The position numbers and the translations under genes were made by a program. Under the pieces are notes generated by a model. The model did not search any database, was not told the origin of the DNA, and was given only the letters and a program-made list of their open reading frames with translations. Below are positions 9,821 through 19,549 of a DNA stretch of 22,643 bases, in pieces. Every line of letters begins with the position of its first letter. Position 1 is the stretch's first letter. The stretch covers positions 1 to 22,643 of the forward strand of contig LRSR01010103.1 in assembly GCA_001579985.1 (NCBI GenBank). Direction: 5' to 3'. The DNA comes from Hypsibius dujardini (taxonomy: Eukaryota; Tardigrada; Eutardigrada; Parachela; Hypsibiidae).

Positions 9821-10464
9821 GTCTGTCTGTCTGGTTGGCTGGCTGGCTGGCTGCCCGTCTGTCTGCCTGACTGCCTATCTATCTGCCTCTCTGTCTGGCT
9901 GTTTGCCTGCCTGTTTGACCTCTCTTTCTCTCTCTCTCTCTCTGTGGCGTCACATAGTAAATTATGCGACGTTGTCAACTGCGCTGAGCGTGGAGAGAAA
10001 CTTACAGTGCAATGCAGTCTCTTCAGCGATTTCTTGTGCTCGAGTCGCCTCCGACGAAGCGAGCTTGATGCGCCCGGCGGCGGGAAAAGATGTTCCCTTC
10101 CCAAAGCACGGGCCTCTTCAAGTTGCTCCTTGTAAATTGTGGTAGGTGATTTATCTGGACATAAAACTTCAATGGTGTTCATATTATCCCGAAGTGTCTG
10201 TAGAGTGCAACGGTCCTCATCGGGATCATGAGAATGCCGCCAGAATTGCAGGAGCTTTCGCGGTTGCGTACTCAGGTCAACTCGCACTCTGCCTCTGCAG
10301 GGGTAGGTATCCCGCCAGCCGCAGATAAAATTGGCCACAGCATCCTTTTCCGTTCGAGTTTGGGATGTTTTATCTTTTCCGGATCGCGTGTGAAAATAGC
10401 CCTGATAAATTATGGCCAGAGTATTGCGTTTTGTGCGGATGAACACGAGTCCGTTTTCTTCCAT
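5063..10464 (-). CDS. FLYWCH zinc finger - C48/Ulp1-like cysteine protease - PHD-like finger protein
   Basis: Eight exons on the minus strand: 10464-10006, 9640-9044, 8839-8618, 8441-7874, 6912-6475, 6379-6247, 5902-5434 and 5374-5063. Phases agree at every junction, giving 1065 residues. Residues 1-80 form a FLYWCH-type zinc finger (ligands Cys48, Cys56, His77, His79), normally DNA-binding. Residues 81 to about 780 match nothing I recognise. A C48/Ulp1 domain starts near LPEWIDDDVINTAQ and has His876 (GNHWVTLSN), Asp895 (VTIYDTM), Gln931 and Cys937 (NSNDCAAFAIA). This triad plus oxyanion Gln is typical of SUMO/ubiquitin-like proteases, so it may be active. The usual Gly after the Cys is Ala. 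A Cys4-His-Cys3 PHD-like finger fills residues 1005-1058. The 961-nt fourth intron is the weakest join: without it, exon 4 stops at TAG 7854-7856. The mix resembles transposon-derived genes (inference). Confidence 0.8.
5903..6246 (-). other. Probable GC-AG intron inside the C48 protease domain
   Basis: The exon ends CTAAG at 6247 and the intron begins GCGAGTA. The acceptor is CTCTTCAG, before 5902. This join gives AQSILRKQFPNV, matching the usual short spacing between the Ala-Gln and Gln-Phe-Pro blocks in this protease type. An in-frame GT-AG alternative (exon end 6243, next exon from 5916) would add five residues (joining as SILRRRLLFRKQ). The intron holds a degenerate GACGGA repeat at 5999-6099. 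Confidence 0.6.
5999..6099. repeat. Degenerate GACGGA/CAGACGGA simple repeat
   Basis: Imperfect ACGG/ACAG tetranucleotides within an intron of the protease gene. They look like a decayed relative of the CAGA arrays elsewhere in the window. Confidence 0.6.
6913..7873 (-). other. Long intron of the FLYWCH-C48 gene
   Basis: Donor GAAG|GTACAC after 7874 and acceptor TTGTTGTTTCAG before 6912, phase 1. No supported exon lies inside, on either strand. An inverted repeat is present at 7643-7749. The alternative is that one gene stops at 7854 and another starts near 6943, but the matching phases and the AT-rich acceptor tract favour one gene. Confidence 0.55.
7643..7749. repeat. Inverted repeat, possible small MITE
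   Basis: The arms at 7643-7676 and 7716-7749 are inverted copies containing AACCTTG(T/C)(A/G)CTAATC and TTAAGCCAT, with a loop of about 40 bp. The arms are imperfect, with roughly four or five mismatches plus a length difference at the outer end. The element is non-coding and lies inside an intron of the protease gene. Confidence 0.6.
9720..9944. repeat. TCTG/TGTC tetranucleotide array with CT-rich end
   Basis: A nearly pure CTGT run covers about 9769-9815, with variants (CTAT, CTGC, GGCTGGCTGG) around it and a (CT)n tail to 9944. It lies inside intron 1 (10005-9641) of the protease gene; the sense strand there reads CAGA. Cys/Leu/Ser/Val-rich ORFs here are repeat translations. Confidence 0.9.
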
Positions 10465-11634
10465 CGCAAAAAAATGGTGTTATACGAAACGGCGATATAT
10501 TTAACGATCCTTGGAGTTGCGATAGAAAATGCGTGAAAACAACTGCATGAAAACAACTGCTTGGAAACTGTTTATCTCAAGTGGCTATTTGCTGACATGT
10601 TACAATATGGTAGACGAGCGGTTTAGTCTATGATCCTCTTTCTTTACTACGGTTTAGTCATCGTGAGCATCCGTCGCATTCCGTACCCTCATGGTTTAGT
10701 CACTTTCTGGCAGACAACGGAATCGCTGCCTTCCGTTAATGGTCGAGTAGCCCGGTCAAGCAGATAACAAGAATGCAAAGTCAAGTTATTGTATAAACAC
10801 AGAAGTGAAGCGTTCCGAAGCTGTGTGGACGTGTGCACAATTAACGTAACTTCCGCATTGAAGACCATGCCCTTGGTTCCTATTTAGTGTCGGATCAACC
10901 AATCACAGTTTTGCTTGCCATTTTGTAGCGGCAACTTGAAGTTCTTACTCACAATCAGTATCCATTGTTCGACCATGCCTTCCAAGTTGCCGGTTAGTTA
11001 GCCAGCTACATTGCAGAATCTATTGTCGAGAATCCAGTCGCCTGGGGGTTCATTCACTGATTGCACTGATTAATTCACTGCGTTGAAATTATTTGCTGCG
11101 AAACTCCACTTTTCAAAGCATGTGCACAAAATGCGATGGTCACGCCATTTTGTGAAAAGCACATTTCGGTAAATCATCATGAACAGCTCTTTTGCAATTA
11201 TCCAACTAAAAAAATCAATTCACTCATACTTCTTTAGAAGCAGTTACTTGTAAATTATATTTTTAATTTAGTAGCTTCTTCGGGTAACTCCAACAATAGA
11301 GGGGACTAGGTTGAACTAAAGTCAAAAAGATGGATCACTAATGAAATAGTCGGACTTAAGAACACCCTGTAATCAATGTCATACGAGTAGAGTAATTACA
11401 TATATATAATCTAGCTCTTACCTGATTCAAAGAGATGCGCAATATTGCTAATTTCAAAATGACAGACACTTGATTTCATTTGAAAAGCAATGCATATTTT
11501 TTAATATTGGGGGGGGGGGCTGTTGCATTCATGTCAACGTAATCGCAAGGAGCCAAATTTGAAATAGAAACCAAAAGCACGCCAGCCAAGGCAAGTCTCC
11601 ATCCGTACTGACAAGATTAAGAGGCCACTATTGG

Positions 11635-11828
11635 GTTACACTCTAACGTACAACAACAGGTTTAGAGAACATTCCGCCAAGCGATTCGCTTCCAAACATC
11701 AGTCGGTGAGTCACCTTGACAGCCAACCGTTACACTCTAATGTTCAGCAACAGGTTAGAGTAATACATTCAGCCAAACGATTCGCTCCCATAGACCAGTC
11801 AGTGAGTCACCTTGACAGCCAACCGTTT
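11635..11828. repeat. Tandem repeat, two units of 94-96 bp
   Basis: Units at 11635-11728 and 11729-11824 share GTTACACTCTAA, CAACAGGTT, CGATTCGCT and GAGTCACCTTGACAGCC. They are followed by the first few bases of a third unit. The ORF through it is explained by the repeat. Confidence 0.8.
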
Positions 11829-12194
11829 CACTGCTGTGTACGTACACGACGGACAAAACCTGATGCTTCAGCAATTTCAGTACTATATAAGCCTAGCAGT
11901 GCCATCTCGGTCTCATGGTCTCATACTATTCTCAGCCTGGCTTTTCGTCGCAATAAGGTCAGTAACTACTATTCATTGTGGAGCACTGCTGTTGGTCTCT
12001 CGATCCCATTCTAATTTTGTTCACCGTTCCAATTGCAGAGGACTTGAATCGAAACTTCTGCTGACTTGTTCGGGAATTGCAGTTTATTAAGAAGGTACAG
12101 TGCATTTATGTAGACGCCATACTCTCGTTATATATATATTTTCAGTCTGTCTTTTTATCTTGATTTCTGTCTGAACAACCGAAAATGTACCAGT

Positions 12195-12375
12195 ATGACA
12201 AAAAAGTCCGATTCTGACAAATGGGTGTCGATATTGGACAACAAATGTGACATTTCTGTCCGACGTTTATCACTTCGTGACGTATTTGTCCAATTCGGAC
12301 AACGTTTGTACACGTCTAACGTAAATTTTGTCACTATTTCTGTAAGATTCGACAAAAGGCTGACAACTGCAGAAA
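12195..12375. repeat. Tract rich in GACAAA/TTTGTC motifs in both orientations
   Basis: Seven or more GACAA-type motifs and their reverse complements occur within 180 bp. This produces overlapping short ORFs on both strands. It is not a clean palindrome. Confidence 0.4.
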
Positions 12376-12477
12376 ACATTGATTAGGGTTAAAACATTTT
12401 TATTCCGAAAGAGCCAGTCGAGAGTTCCCATTCGTAATTGATCATTGATATTGGATGTTATTGCCATAGACGTGAAG

Positions 12478-12750
12478 ATGCCAGCCGCCAATTGGGAGGG
12501 TTGGGAGCGTACCATGTGTGATATCCTGGATCGTCACGGTGCCAACGGCGGACGTGTCATCATCTTCCGGAATGGTATTTCGGCACAGCTCGGGGAGTAC
12601 AATACCGAAGTGAATGAAGACGTCTTCGGGCACCGATATAACATCTATATCGGTCCGCGCGGTCACTGGGTCAACCACGGTGACGGTGGTTGGATCAACT
12701 GGGCCTTTCAGGGCCAATCACGTCGAGAGGGCAAGAACGTTTGGTTTTGA
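12478..12750 (+). CDS. Small intronless ORF, 90 residues, Gly/Trp/Asn-rich
   Basis: I chose ATG 12478 (MPAANWEGWERTMCDILD). An upstream start at 12445 in the same frame would add 11 residues. The protein has no signal peptide or membrane segment. A Gly-rich turn (HGANGGRVIIFRNG) is followed by an Asn/Glu stretch, then YNIYIGPRGHW and a distinctive C-terminal block HGDGGWINWAFQG, ending KNVWF. The regular spacing of Gly, Trp and beta-branched residues suggests a compact beta-rich domain. An antisense ORF spans the same place, but this frame has the better composition. I do not assign a function. The lack of introns is unlike the neighbouring genes, so a retrocopy or a transferred gene is possible (inference). 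Confidence 0.65.
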   Translation: MPAANWEGWERTMCDILDRHGANGGRVIIFRNGISAQLGEYNTEVNEDVFGHRYNIYIGPRGHWVNHGDGGWINWAFQGQSRREGKNVWF

Positions 12751-13235
12751 GTTATTCTTAACAGCCGAATGCTGATGGTGGCCATACTTTCATACATCAT
12801 TATTCATTCACTTAGTCCAAGTAGTTTGTTCGCTTTTAACATTTGGTGAGATTATAACCAACTTGCGCATTTTCCTCCTGTAGTTTGCATGTGCAACTCA
12901 CTCGAGTACCGCATCGCTTCAGCGCTTCATTTTAAGTGACATGGCCACCCAAAACGCAACGATTCATTTTCTGAATCCCGTATAATACAACAACTAAACT
13001 AAATTCACCTGACCTGGATTCGGGCTAAGGACTTCGACGTAAACATGCCAATGTAAAAACAAATCTGTTGTTCGTAGTTAGCTGTTGTCAAGGTCAAATT
13101 TTACCAAACTGAACAATTGGCATCGGAATTTTATTACATTACTTGGCTGTGTCGAACGGTGGTTTTCTCAGTTCGATGACGATGACGGTCCGTTAGACTG
13201 TAAAAACGGCATGAAATGTACTGGTCATAACTGGT
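12751..13235. other. Gene-poor stretch before the right duplicated block
   Basis: No firm exon. An acceptor-like GTTTTCTCAG at about 13171 precedes an open stretch (FDDDDGPLDCKNGMKC) that runs in frame into the orphan thaumatin last exon. This might be a short leading part of a rearranged gene. Confidence 0.35.
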
Positions 13236-13240
13236 CACTA

Positions 13241-13345
13241 GGTCATAACGACGGCTGTCCCGATGCTTTCCTCCACCCAAGCGACAACACAAAGGCCCAT
13301 TCAACCCGCACAGGAGCTACCTTCACTGTGACCTTCTGTCCCTAG
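13241..13345 (+). pseudogene. Orphan thaumatin-like last exon
   Basis: It encodes GHNDGCPDAFLHPSDNTKAH... and ends GATFTVTFCP then TAG 13343-13345, matching the last exon of the pseudogene at 3688-4369. No other thaumatin exons precede it. The cysteine usual in the family before the terminal strand is absent (STRTG). The frame stays open upstream to 13085, so a short novel fusion protein is possible, but a duplicated remnant is more likely. Confidence 0.65.
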
Positions 13346-13860
13346 TCGTTGCTTCTGCTTTTGCAACATTATCAACTGGATTAGGTTGACGGATGATTGG
13401 ATCTTTTTTATCATCGCACCCTACTTCATAGTATTATATCTGTTTTTTAAACATTAGCACACCAATGGCCTATGACCGCCTTAGTTCTGATCTAAATGTG
13501 AAGGGTGCTAAAAACGTTCTGACCGTATCGGTAGACGAAAAAGGTCAACTAGGTTCATGCTGGTAGGCTAATTTCTTGCCTGGAAAGCTGCTCCAATAAC
13601 TGTTGCTGTCTGGACGGATAATAAGACTTTTGGTTATTTTTGGCACAGGAAATCGCGACACTTGACGTAACAGAATTCCGTCATATAACCGAAGAGAGTT
13701 AACGCCCCGCCCCCACAAACAAGAGCACCAAAAGCATTAAGGAATTACTCTAGACAAATTGATGTACATTATTTCTCTGACTCACTTTTAAGGCGGACTT
13801 TCCTTTCAGCCAGCTTGCGTTTCTCTTCAGATAAGGGATACGCAAACTCGCTCGCCATAA

Positions 13861-13866
13861 AATAAA
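13861..13866 (+). terminator. Possible poly(A) signal AATAAA
   Basis: Counterpart of the hexamer at 4775-4780, kept in the duplicated block about 515 bp after the orphan exon's stop. Confidence 0.25.
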
Positions 13867-13938
13867 GTAAAACTCAAAGGATCAAATTTTTCAAGCTCAA
13901 ACTGAAAAAAAGGAACATAGAAAAGCAAGCTAAAGCAG

Positions 13939-14003
13939 CGTCAGATCACATTAAAATCCAAGCAGAGAATCAGGAAAAACTTGCCAAAGGCCACTTTCTT
14001 GCG
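13939..14003. promoter_or_regulatory. Highly conserved 65-bp core in the Daple 3' UTR
   Basis: It begins 14 bases after the Daple stop codon on the minus strand. It differs from 4859-4923 at only one of 65 positions, although flanking parts of the duplication differ at roughly 15-20%. It might be a constrained 3' UTR element or part of a short plus-strand frame (SDHIKIQAENQEKLAKGHFL). Confidence 0.4.
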
Positions 14004-14017
14004 CCAAGTTTCACGAT

Positions 14018-14524
14018 TCAGACACATCCGTATTCGAACCAAACTTGGTCTTCCGGCTTAACTTCTGTTCCGCTCTTCGTGATTGTCACTGATCCCGGTG
14101 AAGCTGCCATCTGACTCCGCCTTGGGCTGACCGCATCGGAAGCAAAGTACTTGGTCGACGAGACGGATGTCTCGCGCGGCAGATTTACCGAATTGAAGCT
14201 CGCTGAGAAAGACCAACTGGAAACCGAGTCCCCTTCCGCATTGCGGACGGCTGGAGGTGTGGTCAGGTCGGATGCGCGGCTGACTGACACGGCTGGACTT
14301 GCTCGGTCCGAGAAAGAGGGGTAACGTGCCTGGAATCAAGTTGATTTTGCAATCAAATGAAGACAGCAAGACAGGTAGGCAATGCGAGCAGGCAGGCGGA
14401 TGAGCGCACACCCAAATTATCTTCCATAGATGCACATCGTCAGGCACGCAGACCAGCACGTGTGAAGACAAACAGATAAATATACAGATAAATAAATATC
14501 CAGGCGCAAAATTTGAAGACAGGG

Positions 14525-14563
<39 letters not shown>

Positions 14564-15664
14564 GAGATAGCTGAAACATCCAAAAACACTTACTTGGTCG
14601 TGCTGCGGAGAATAATTGGAGAGCCGGCTGTGTTCTCCAGATCCCTTAACCGGTATTATCCTGGACGGAATCATGCCATTTGAGCGGCCTTCCGTTTCGC
14701 GCGTCGCTCTAAAACAAGCAAAATGCCAGTCAAAACATTCCAGATTTTGTTGAATTTTACAATATAGGAAACAGAAGGTAATACCGATTTCTGTAAAGCA
14801 ATGCCTTGCTTGGTGAGTGGTACGGCGGAGGCGTCCCAGCCATGCCTGAACTGGTCTGACTACTCCGATCACCAGCCGCAGCCGGCACAGACATGTCCTT
14901 CTTGTCTGAAAGAGCCTTCCTGTCGGTGAGACCTGCCGTCGCGGATAGACGCGTGTAGTTGAGCATCGTGCAGTCATGATAGCCGCCATACGAGCCACAA
15001 CAACCCTTTTTCCTTTCACTCGATGACTTGACTGAATCCGAGACAGATACTCTTCGTTCTGGCGGAGTAGTTATTGTCTGATCAAGTGGCAGACCAGATG
15101 ATTGGGTTGCTGTTGTCTGGATTGCCGGCTGGGGCTTTTCCTTGATGGCAGGATGATGAACTACCGCGGTGGTATGAGGTCGATAGACGCCTCGTCGACT
15201 GCCGACTCGATGAAAGGCAGGATCAGCGGTTGAACGGCTGGTTGGTTCGATGTACGGTTGGTGGGAGACGGACTGGTCCGTTGTGGGAGAGATGCATGAA
15301 GATGAGGCACTGGAGGTTTGTTTTCGGAGATCGTCTGAAGAGTAGCTGAATTGTGGCCCATTGATGGAACGAATTCCGCTTGTTTGGTCGATTTGTGATG
15401 ATTTGAAGGAGTGCATGCTGGTTGACGTCATTGGTGTTTTGCCTAAACAAGTTTGGATAGTAGGATCTTGAAGGCAATCAAACAGGCAGTCAACCAACCA
15501 GACAACCATTTAGGCACAGCAGTAACCGTAGTGCCACGAAGATAGGTAATCAGAGCGACAGACAGACGGGCCGACTGATCCACAGGCAAACAGTTAGACA
15601 GACGGACAGACAGACAGAAAAACAAACAGACAGACGGACAGATATATAAACGAACTGGCAGACA

Positions 15665-15707
<43 letters not shown>

Positions 15708-16459
15708 AACAGACAAACAGACAGATAGACTGTCTGAAAGTGTTAGACAGACAGACATGCAAGCAGGCCGGCAGCAGGTAGGTAGACAAACAAACACAAG
15801 AGGATAAGTGGACAGACAACTAACTGTTTTTGAAATCTTGCGGTGGACCGTTAGATTCAACGGATGAAGAGTCAGCAGCGCTGTCGGTTGGACTGATGGT
15901 TCGATGCCTTGACTGATCGCGGCTTCGACTTCGCCCGACCAGCTCGCCAGCTGCTCGGCGAACACGTTTAAGGAATGTCATGTTCCTTTTACGAGCTTCT
16001 GTTGCTTTGAAGGTGTCGTAGAGTTTCTGGATGAGCAACTGCTTTTGAAGATCCAAAGCGTGTAGCTTATCTCTGAAGAAAAGAAAATATTGTCTTCAGA
16101 CAGGACAATCACAATTAGAGACCAGCACTGTCTAGTTCCGTGTCTGAACCGCGTCTGTACATTTGTGAAATACGAAAGGTAAAAAAAGACTCTTACTGCA
16201 AGTCTTTGTGCTCGGTCTTCATCTCGTTCTTCTCACGCCACGAATGGAGAAAGACATCATCGTATTGCAGGACAAGGCGTTCGATTGCAGCAGCGAAGGA
16301 CCGTTTCTCATCTTCCAACGACGCAATAATCCCCAGCAATATCTGCAACAATAATTAACGTTAGCAACTACGGAAAGGATTCTGTTCAACAATCAGACAG
16401 GCAAACACAAAAGTAGAGAAGTCCCACAACGAGGCACGTTAAGCAGACAAATCCCAAAA

Positions 16460-16498
<39 letters not shown>

Positions 16499-19404
16499 TA
16501 GGTAGACAAATAGACAATGACACACATTTTGGCTAAAATCTCTGTTTTACCTCGGTGTGCTTGTTAGCTTCAATCTCTTTCGAGTAGACTTGATTCTGAC
16601 AGTCGAAGACCACGCCCTCATACTCGAGCTTCTTTAGCTTCAGCTCAGACACTTCCGTCTTGATGACTTTATGCTCCTCCGTCAAGACGCGATATGTTGA
16701 GCCCAGTTGCCGGTTGGTATTTCTTAACGACTCATTCTCCTGTAGCAGCTTCTCATACTCCCCTTCCAGCCTCTGCAATCGCTCTACCCTGACCGCATCT
16801 CCATCGCGTTCCTTCCGTCCCGCCACTTCCACCATCTTTCTCTTAGCATCGTCCAAGTCAGCTGTAACTCGCTTATTTTCACTCTTCAAGCGGGCCACTT
16901 CTCTGGTCAGTTTTTCGTAGTCGGTGTTGAGTTGTTGGTGGTAGTGCTGGAGAGACTCGTGGTCTGCCATGACGGAGCTGTGCGCGTTCTGTGAGGATTC
17001 GGTTGTCCGGACCAGCGACTCCTTTTCCCGTTCTTGCTGCTGAAGGGCTCGTTTCAACGTCGAGTTGGCCAATTTTAGCGATTTTATTTCCGCTTCTAAT
17101 CGCTGGTTGGCAACTACGACAAAAATACACCTTATTTTATACCTCTGCAACTGATTATTTCTTGATTGATTGAAACACAAAATGGAGCGGTGAATTTATT
17201 TTCTATTTCTATGAAGAATTTATTTCATACCTTGGGAAGCGTCGCCAGACGCGCCACTGGTCACCGAAATGCTCGACGGTCCTCCACTCCGCAGCGACCT
17301 AAGCTCGCTCTCATGCGCCACTCTCAAACTGCGGTTCTCATTTTCCAAGGCAGTTCGAAGTGAGGCCACGTTCCTCTCCATTTCCCTTTCCTTTTTCCGC
17401 ATTTCCTCCAAACTCTTGGCGTCTTTTTCCTGCACAGTTTTCGCAGTCCTCAACTCCTTTTGCATGCTCGATTTCTCCTCCCGATGCGCATTCTGCAGCG
17501 TTGTCAATAGTGCCTCGTGGTCGATGGACATCCGCGAGAGGTCTTCGTGGTGAGCGACACGGAGCTTCTCGTACTCCCCCTTGAGGGACTCCAGCTCGCC
17601 GAGGATCTCATGGTGGCTGCGCTGCAGGGCGGCGCTCTCTTTTTGGGTGAAGGCTGAGGAGATTCCGTCGCAGATGCGACGACCCTTTTCAGCTCCGGTA
17701 ATGGTGGTCATGTTGTCTGGAAGGCTGATGTTGTGGATCGTGAGAAAGGCACAGACAGACTCGCAGCATTTTCGCTCTTGGGACAGTTCGTCTTGGAGTA
17801 AGGATTTCTCGAGGGTCAGTTGCGAGAGATCGCGGCGAAGTTCCTCCAGATCAGCCTAGTTAAAGGTAAAGAAAAATTAATACACATACAGACAACTAGG
17901 AATGCTCAAGAAACAAGGCAGACAGGCAGAGAGTGAGGCAAACATACAATTAGACATACATACCGACAGACAAACAGACACACATACACACAGACACACA
18001 GACACACAGACACACAGACAGACAGACAGACACACAGACAGAAAGACAAACAAACAGACAAACAGACAGACAGAGAGACAGAGAGACAGAGAGACAGAGA
18101 GACAGACAAACAGACAGACAGACAGACACACAGACACACAGACACACAGACACACAGACACACAGACAAACAGACACACAGACAGATATGCAGATGAAAT
18201 GTAGACAACTTTCTATTGTGTGTACCTTCGCAGAGGCGAGTTCGGCATGTGAAGGGCTGTTTTCATCTCGAAATCGTAACGCTGGTACTTTGACTTGGTC
18301 GTCCGGTGAAGGGGAATACTCGAGAAAAGCAGCTTTGAGCGCCACAATCTCCTCTTTCAACCGGAAGTTCTCCTCACGCAGCAGACTAGAAGAATTATCA
18401 AAGACATGGTTGAGCAGGAACTCGGTCGATTTGAGGTGTCGGGTCGGCAGCGAATCCGGCAACGCGGACCCCGACGAAGAGGAGTACTTGAAATCGATGG
18501 TATCATAGCCCGGATCGGATTCAAGTTGCCGCTCATGGTCAGCTCCTTCGACGGAGGATTCGCCGGTACTGCAGGCATCCTCACTCCTAGTATGGGCAGT
18601 TCCGATGGCCGAGTCTTTCTCCTGAAATCATCATTTTCATCAAAACTGCTTCTACCAAAAATAAAACTGAAAACACGAAAAAGAAAAGCTTGCATTTTTG
18701 AAATAAATAACTAAACAAAATATGGGATCTAGTAAAATAAATGACTGTCATTTAATTAAACAAATGAAATAAATGTTCATTTACATAAAAAGCAACTTAT
18801 AAAGGTACCTGGCAGTGCCGACAGGATGTAGAGTGGCTGTCTTGATTACGGTCAGATGCTTTCAGTTGTTCGTTTTCAATTTCCAACCGGAGAACTTTGG
18901 AGGAAAGGCTTTCGTGGAGTTGGTCAGACAGCGACAACGTGCCTGCCTGAATGTCTGCGTCGGGTTCGTCTGAGGTGGAGCCTTCGTGACGGCGATAGCG
19001 TTTCAATTCCAGACCGAGTTGGGCGTTAGCCACCAACAGATCCTCCACTTGGTCTTTCTGCGAGTTGCTTTGCAGGAGGGCCTTTTGAAGATCGTGACGC
19101 ATCATCATCAGATCCTTCTCCAGGGCAGGAATGAGTTCGGTTCGTTTTCTGAAAAGGAAATGTAAGAGCATTTTATTGATTCACATTTTGTTACCTATTT
19201 ATTGTTATTTCATTAAATTTGTGGATAAACTGAAAAATCGTCAAACCTTGCAGATTCCAATTGGTTCTCGAGTAGGTTTTTGGTCTCTGTCAGGAGTTTC
19301 CAGTTCTGTTCGAGTTCCTCGATTCGATTCTTATAGTATTCCAGTTCGACTAGCTGACTGCGGTACCGGGATAGCTCGCCTTCAAGTTTCTGCGAGGCCT
19401 TGTC
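14018..19404 (-). CDS. CCDC88C-like: Daple/Girdin-family (CCDC88) protein, 3' ten exons
   Basis: Exons on the minus strand: 19404-19247, 19148-18809, 18621-18226, 17855-17231, 17113-16551, 16342-16197, 16072-15825, 15442-14785, 14708-14594 and 14329-14018. All phases agree, giving 1186 residues plus stop. The visible part opens with the family's coiled coil ([34 protein letters not shown]). A Ser/acidic linker (about 167-230) and more coiled coil (to about 760) follow, then a basic patch ([20 protein letters not shown]) and a Ser-rich tail with SYSSDDL. The protein ends VWFEYGCV. In Daple the terminal Gly-Cys-Val binds the Dishevelled PDZ domain in Wnt signalling; these proteins also act on actin and cell polarity. 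I see no Galpha-binding (GBA) motif. The N-terminal HOOK domain must lie beyond the window. Confidence 0.9.
14519..14563. repeat. (CAGA)n array in a Daple intron
   Basis: About ten pure CAGA units in the intron 14593-14330. The sense strand of the gene reads TCTG. Confidence 0.9.
15553..15815. repeat. (CAGA)n array with variants in a Daple intron
   Basis: Interrupted CAGA/CAAA/CGGA tetranucleotides fill most of the intron 15824-15443. The purest run is about 15661-15705. The Cys/Leu/Ser/Val-rich ORFs here are repeat translations. Confidence 0.9.
16459..16500. repeat. (CAGA)n array in a Daple intron
   Basis: About nine CAGA units in the intron 16550-16343. Confidence 0.9.
17882..18188. repeat. 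Mixed CAGA / CACA / GAGA array in a Daple intron
   Basis: About 300 bp of CAGA mixed with CACAGACA and GAGACAGA higher-order units fills nearly all of the intron 18225-17856. ORFs of about 100 residues on both strands come only from the repeat. Confidence 0.9.
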
Positions 19405-19486
19405 CTGAAAAACCAACATGTAATCAGAATTTAGGAAACGAATACATTCAGACAATCAGACATGAAAGAGTACATGACTGGGTGAC

Positions 19487-19487
19487 G

Positions 19488-19549
<62 letters not shown>

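Larger units (their letters stand above)
10465..12477. other. Intergenic region upstream of the FLYWCH-C48 gene
   Basis: About 2 kb with no supported exon. It should hold the promoter of the minus-strand protease gene, but no clear TATA box or other core signal is seen. A CCAAT-like element (AACCAATCA) lies near 10897. It contains a poly-G run near 11510, the 11635-11828 tandem repeat, and a tract rich in GACAAA/TTTGTC near 12195-12375. Confidence 0.5.
13236..14034. repeat. Right copy of the direct segmental duplication
   Basis: Matches 4260-4954 in the same orientation. Its right end lies inside the last coding exon of the Daple gene, covering the final five codons and the stop. About 109 bp near 13668-13776 is extra relative to the left copy. 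Its left end lies at the start of the thaumatin last exon. It also contains most of the Daple 3' UTR. Confidence 0.9.

Noticed and set aside
9720-9944. Regular repeat array as a possible CRISPR
   Set aside because: It is a tetranucleotide microsatellite with no spacer-repeat structure, in a eukaryotic intron.
9649-10145. Plus-strand ORFs overlapping the FLYWCH exon and its first intron
   Set aside because: They are antisense to an exon with clear zinc ligands and to a simple repeat.
12442-12717. Minus-strand ORF opposite the small 90-residue ORF
   Set aside because: The plus frame has the better composition and start context; the reverse frame looks like its shadow.
17877-18208. ORFs of about 100 residues rich in Cys-Leu-Ser-Val or Asp-Arg-Gln-Thr on both strands
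   Set aside because: They are translations of CAGA/TCTG arrays inside an intron. The same applies at 9649-10145, 14417-14579, 15443-15965, 19490-19583 and 21695-21991.
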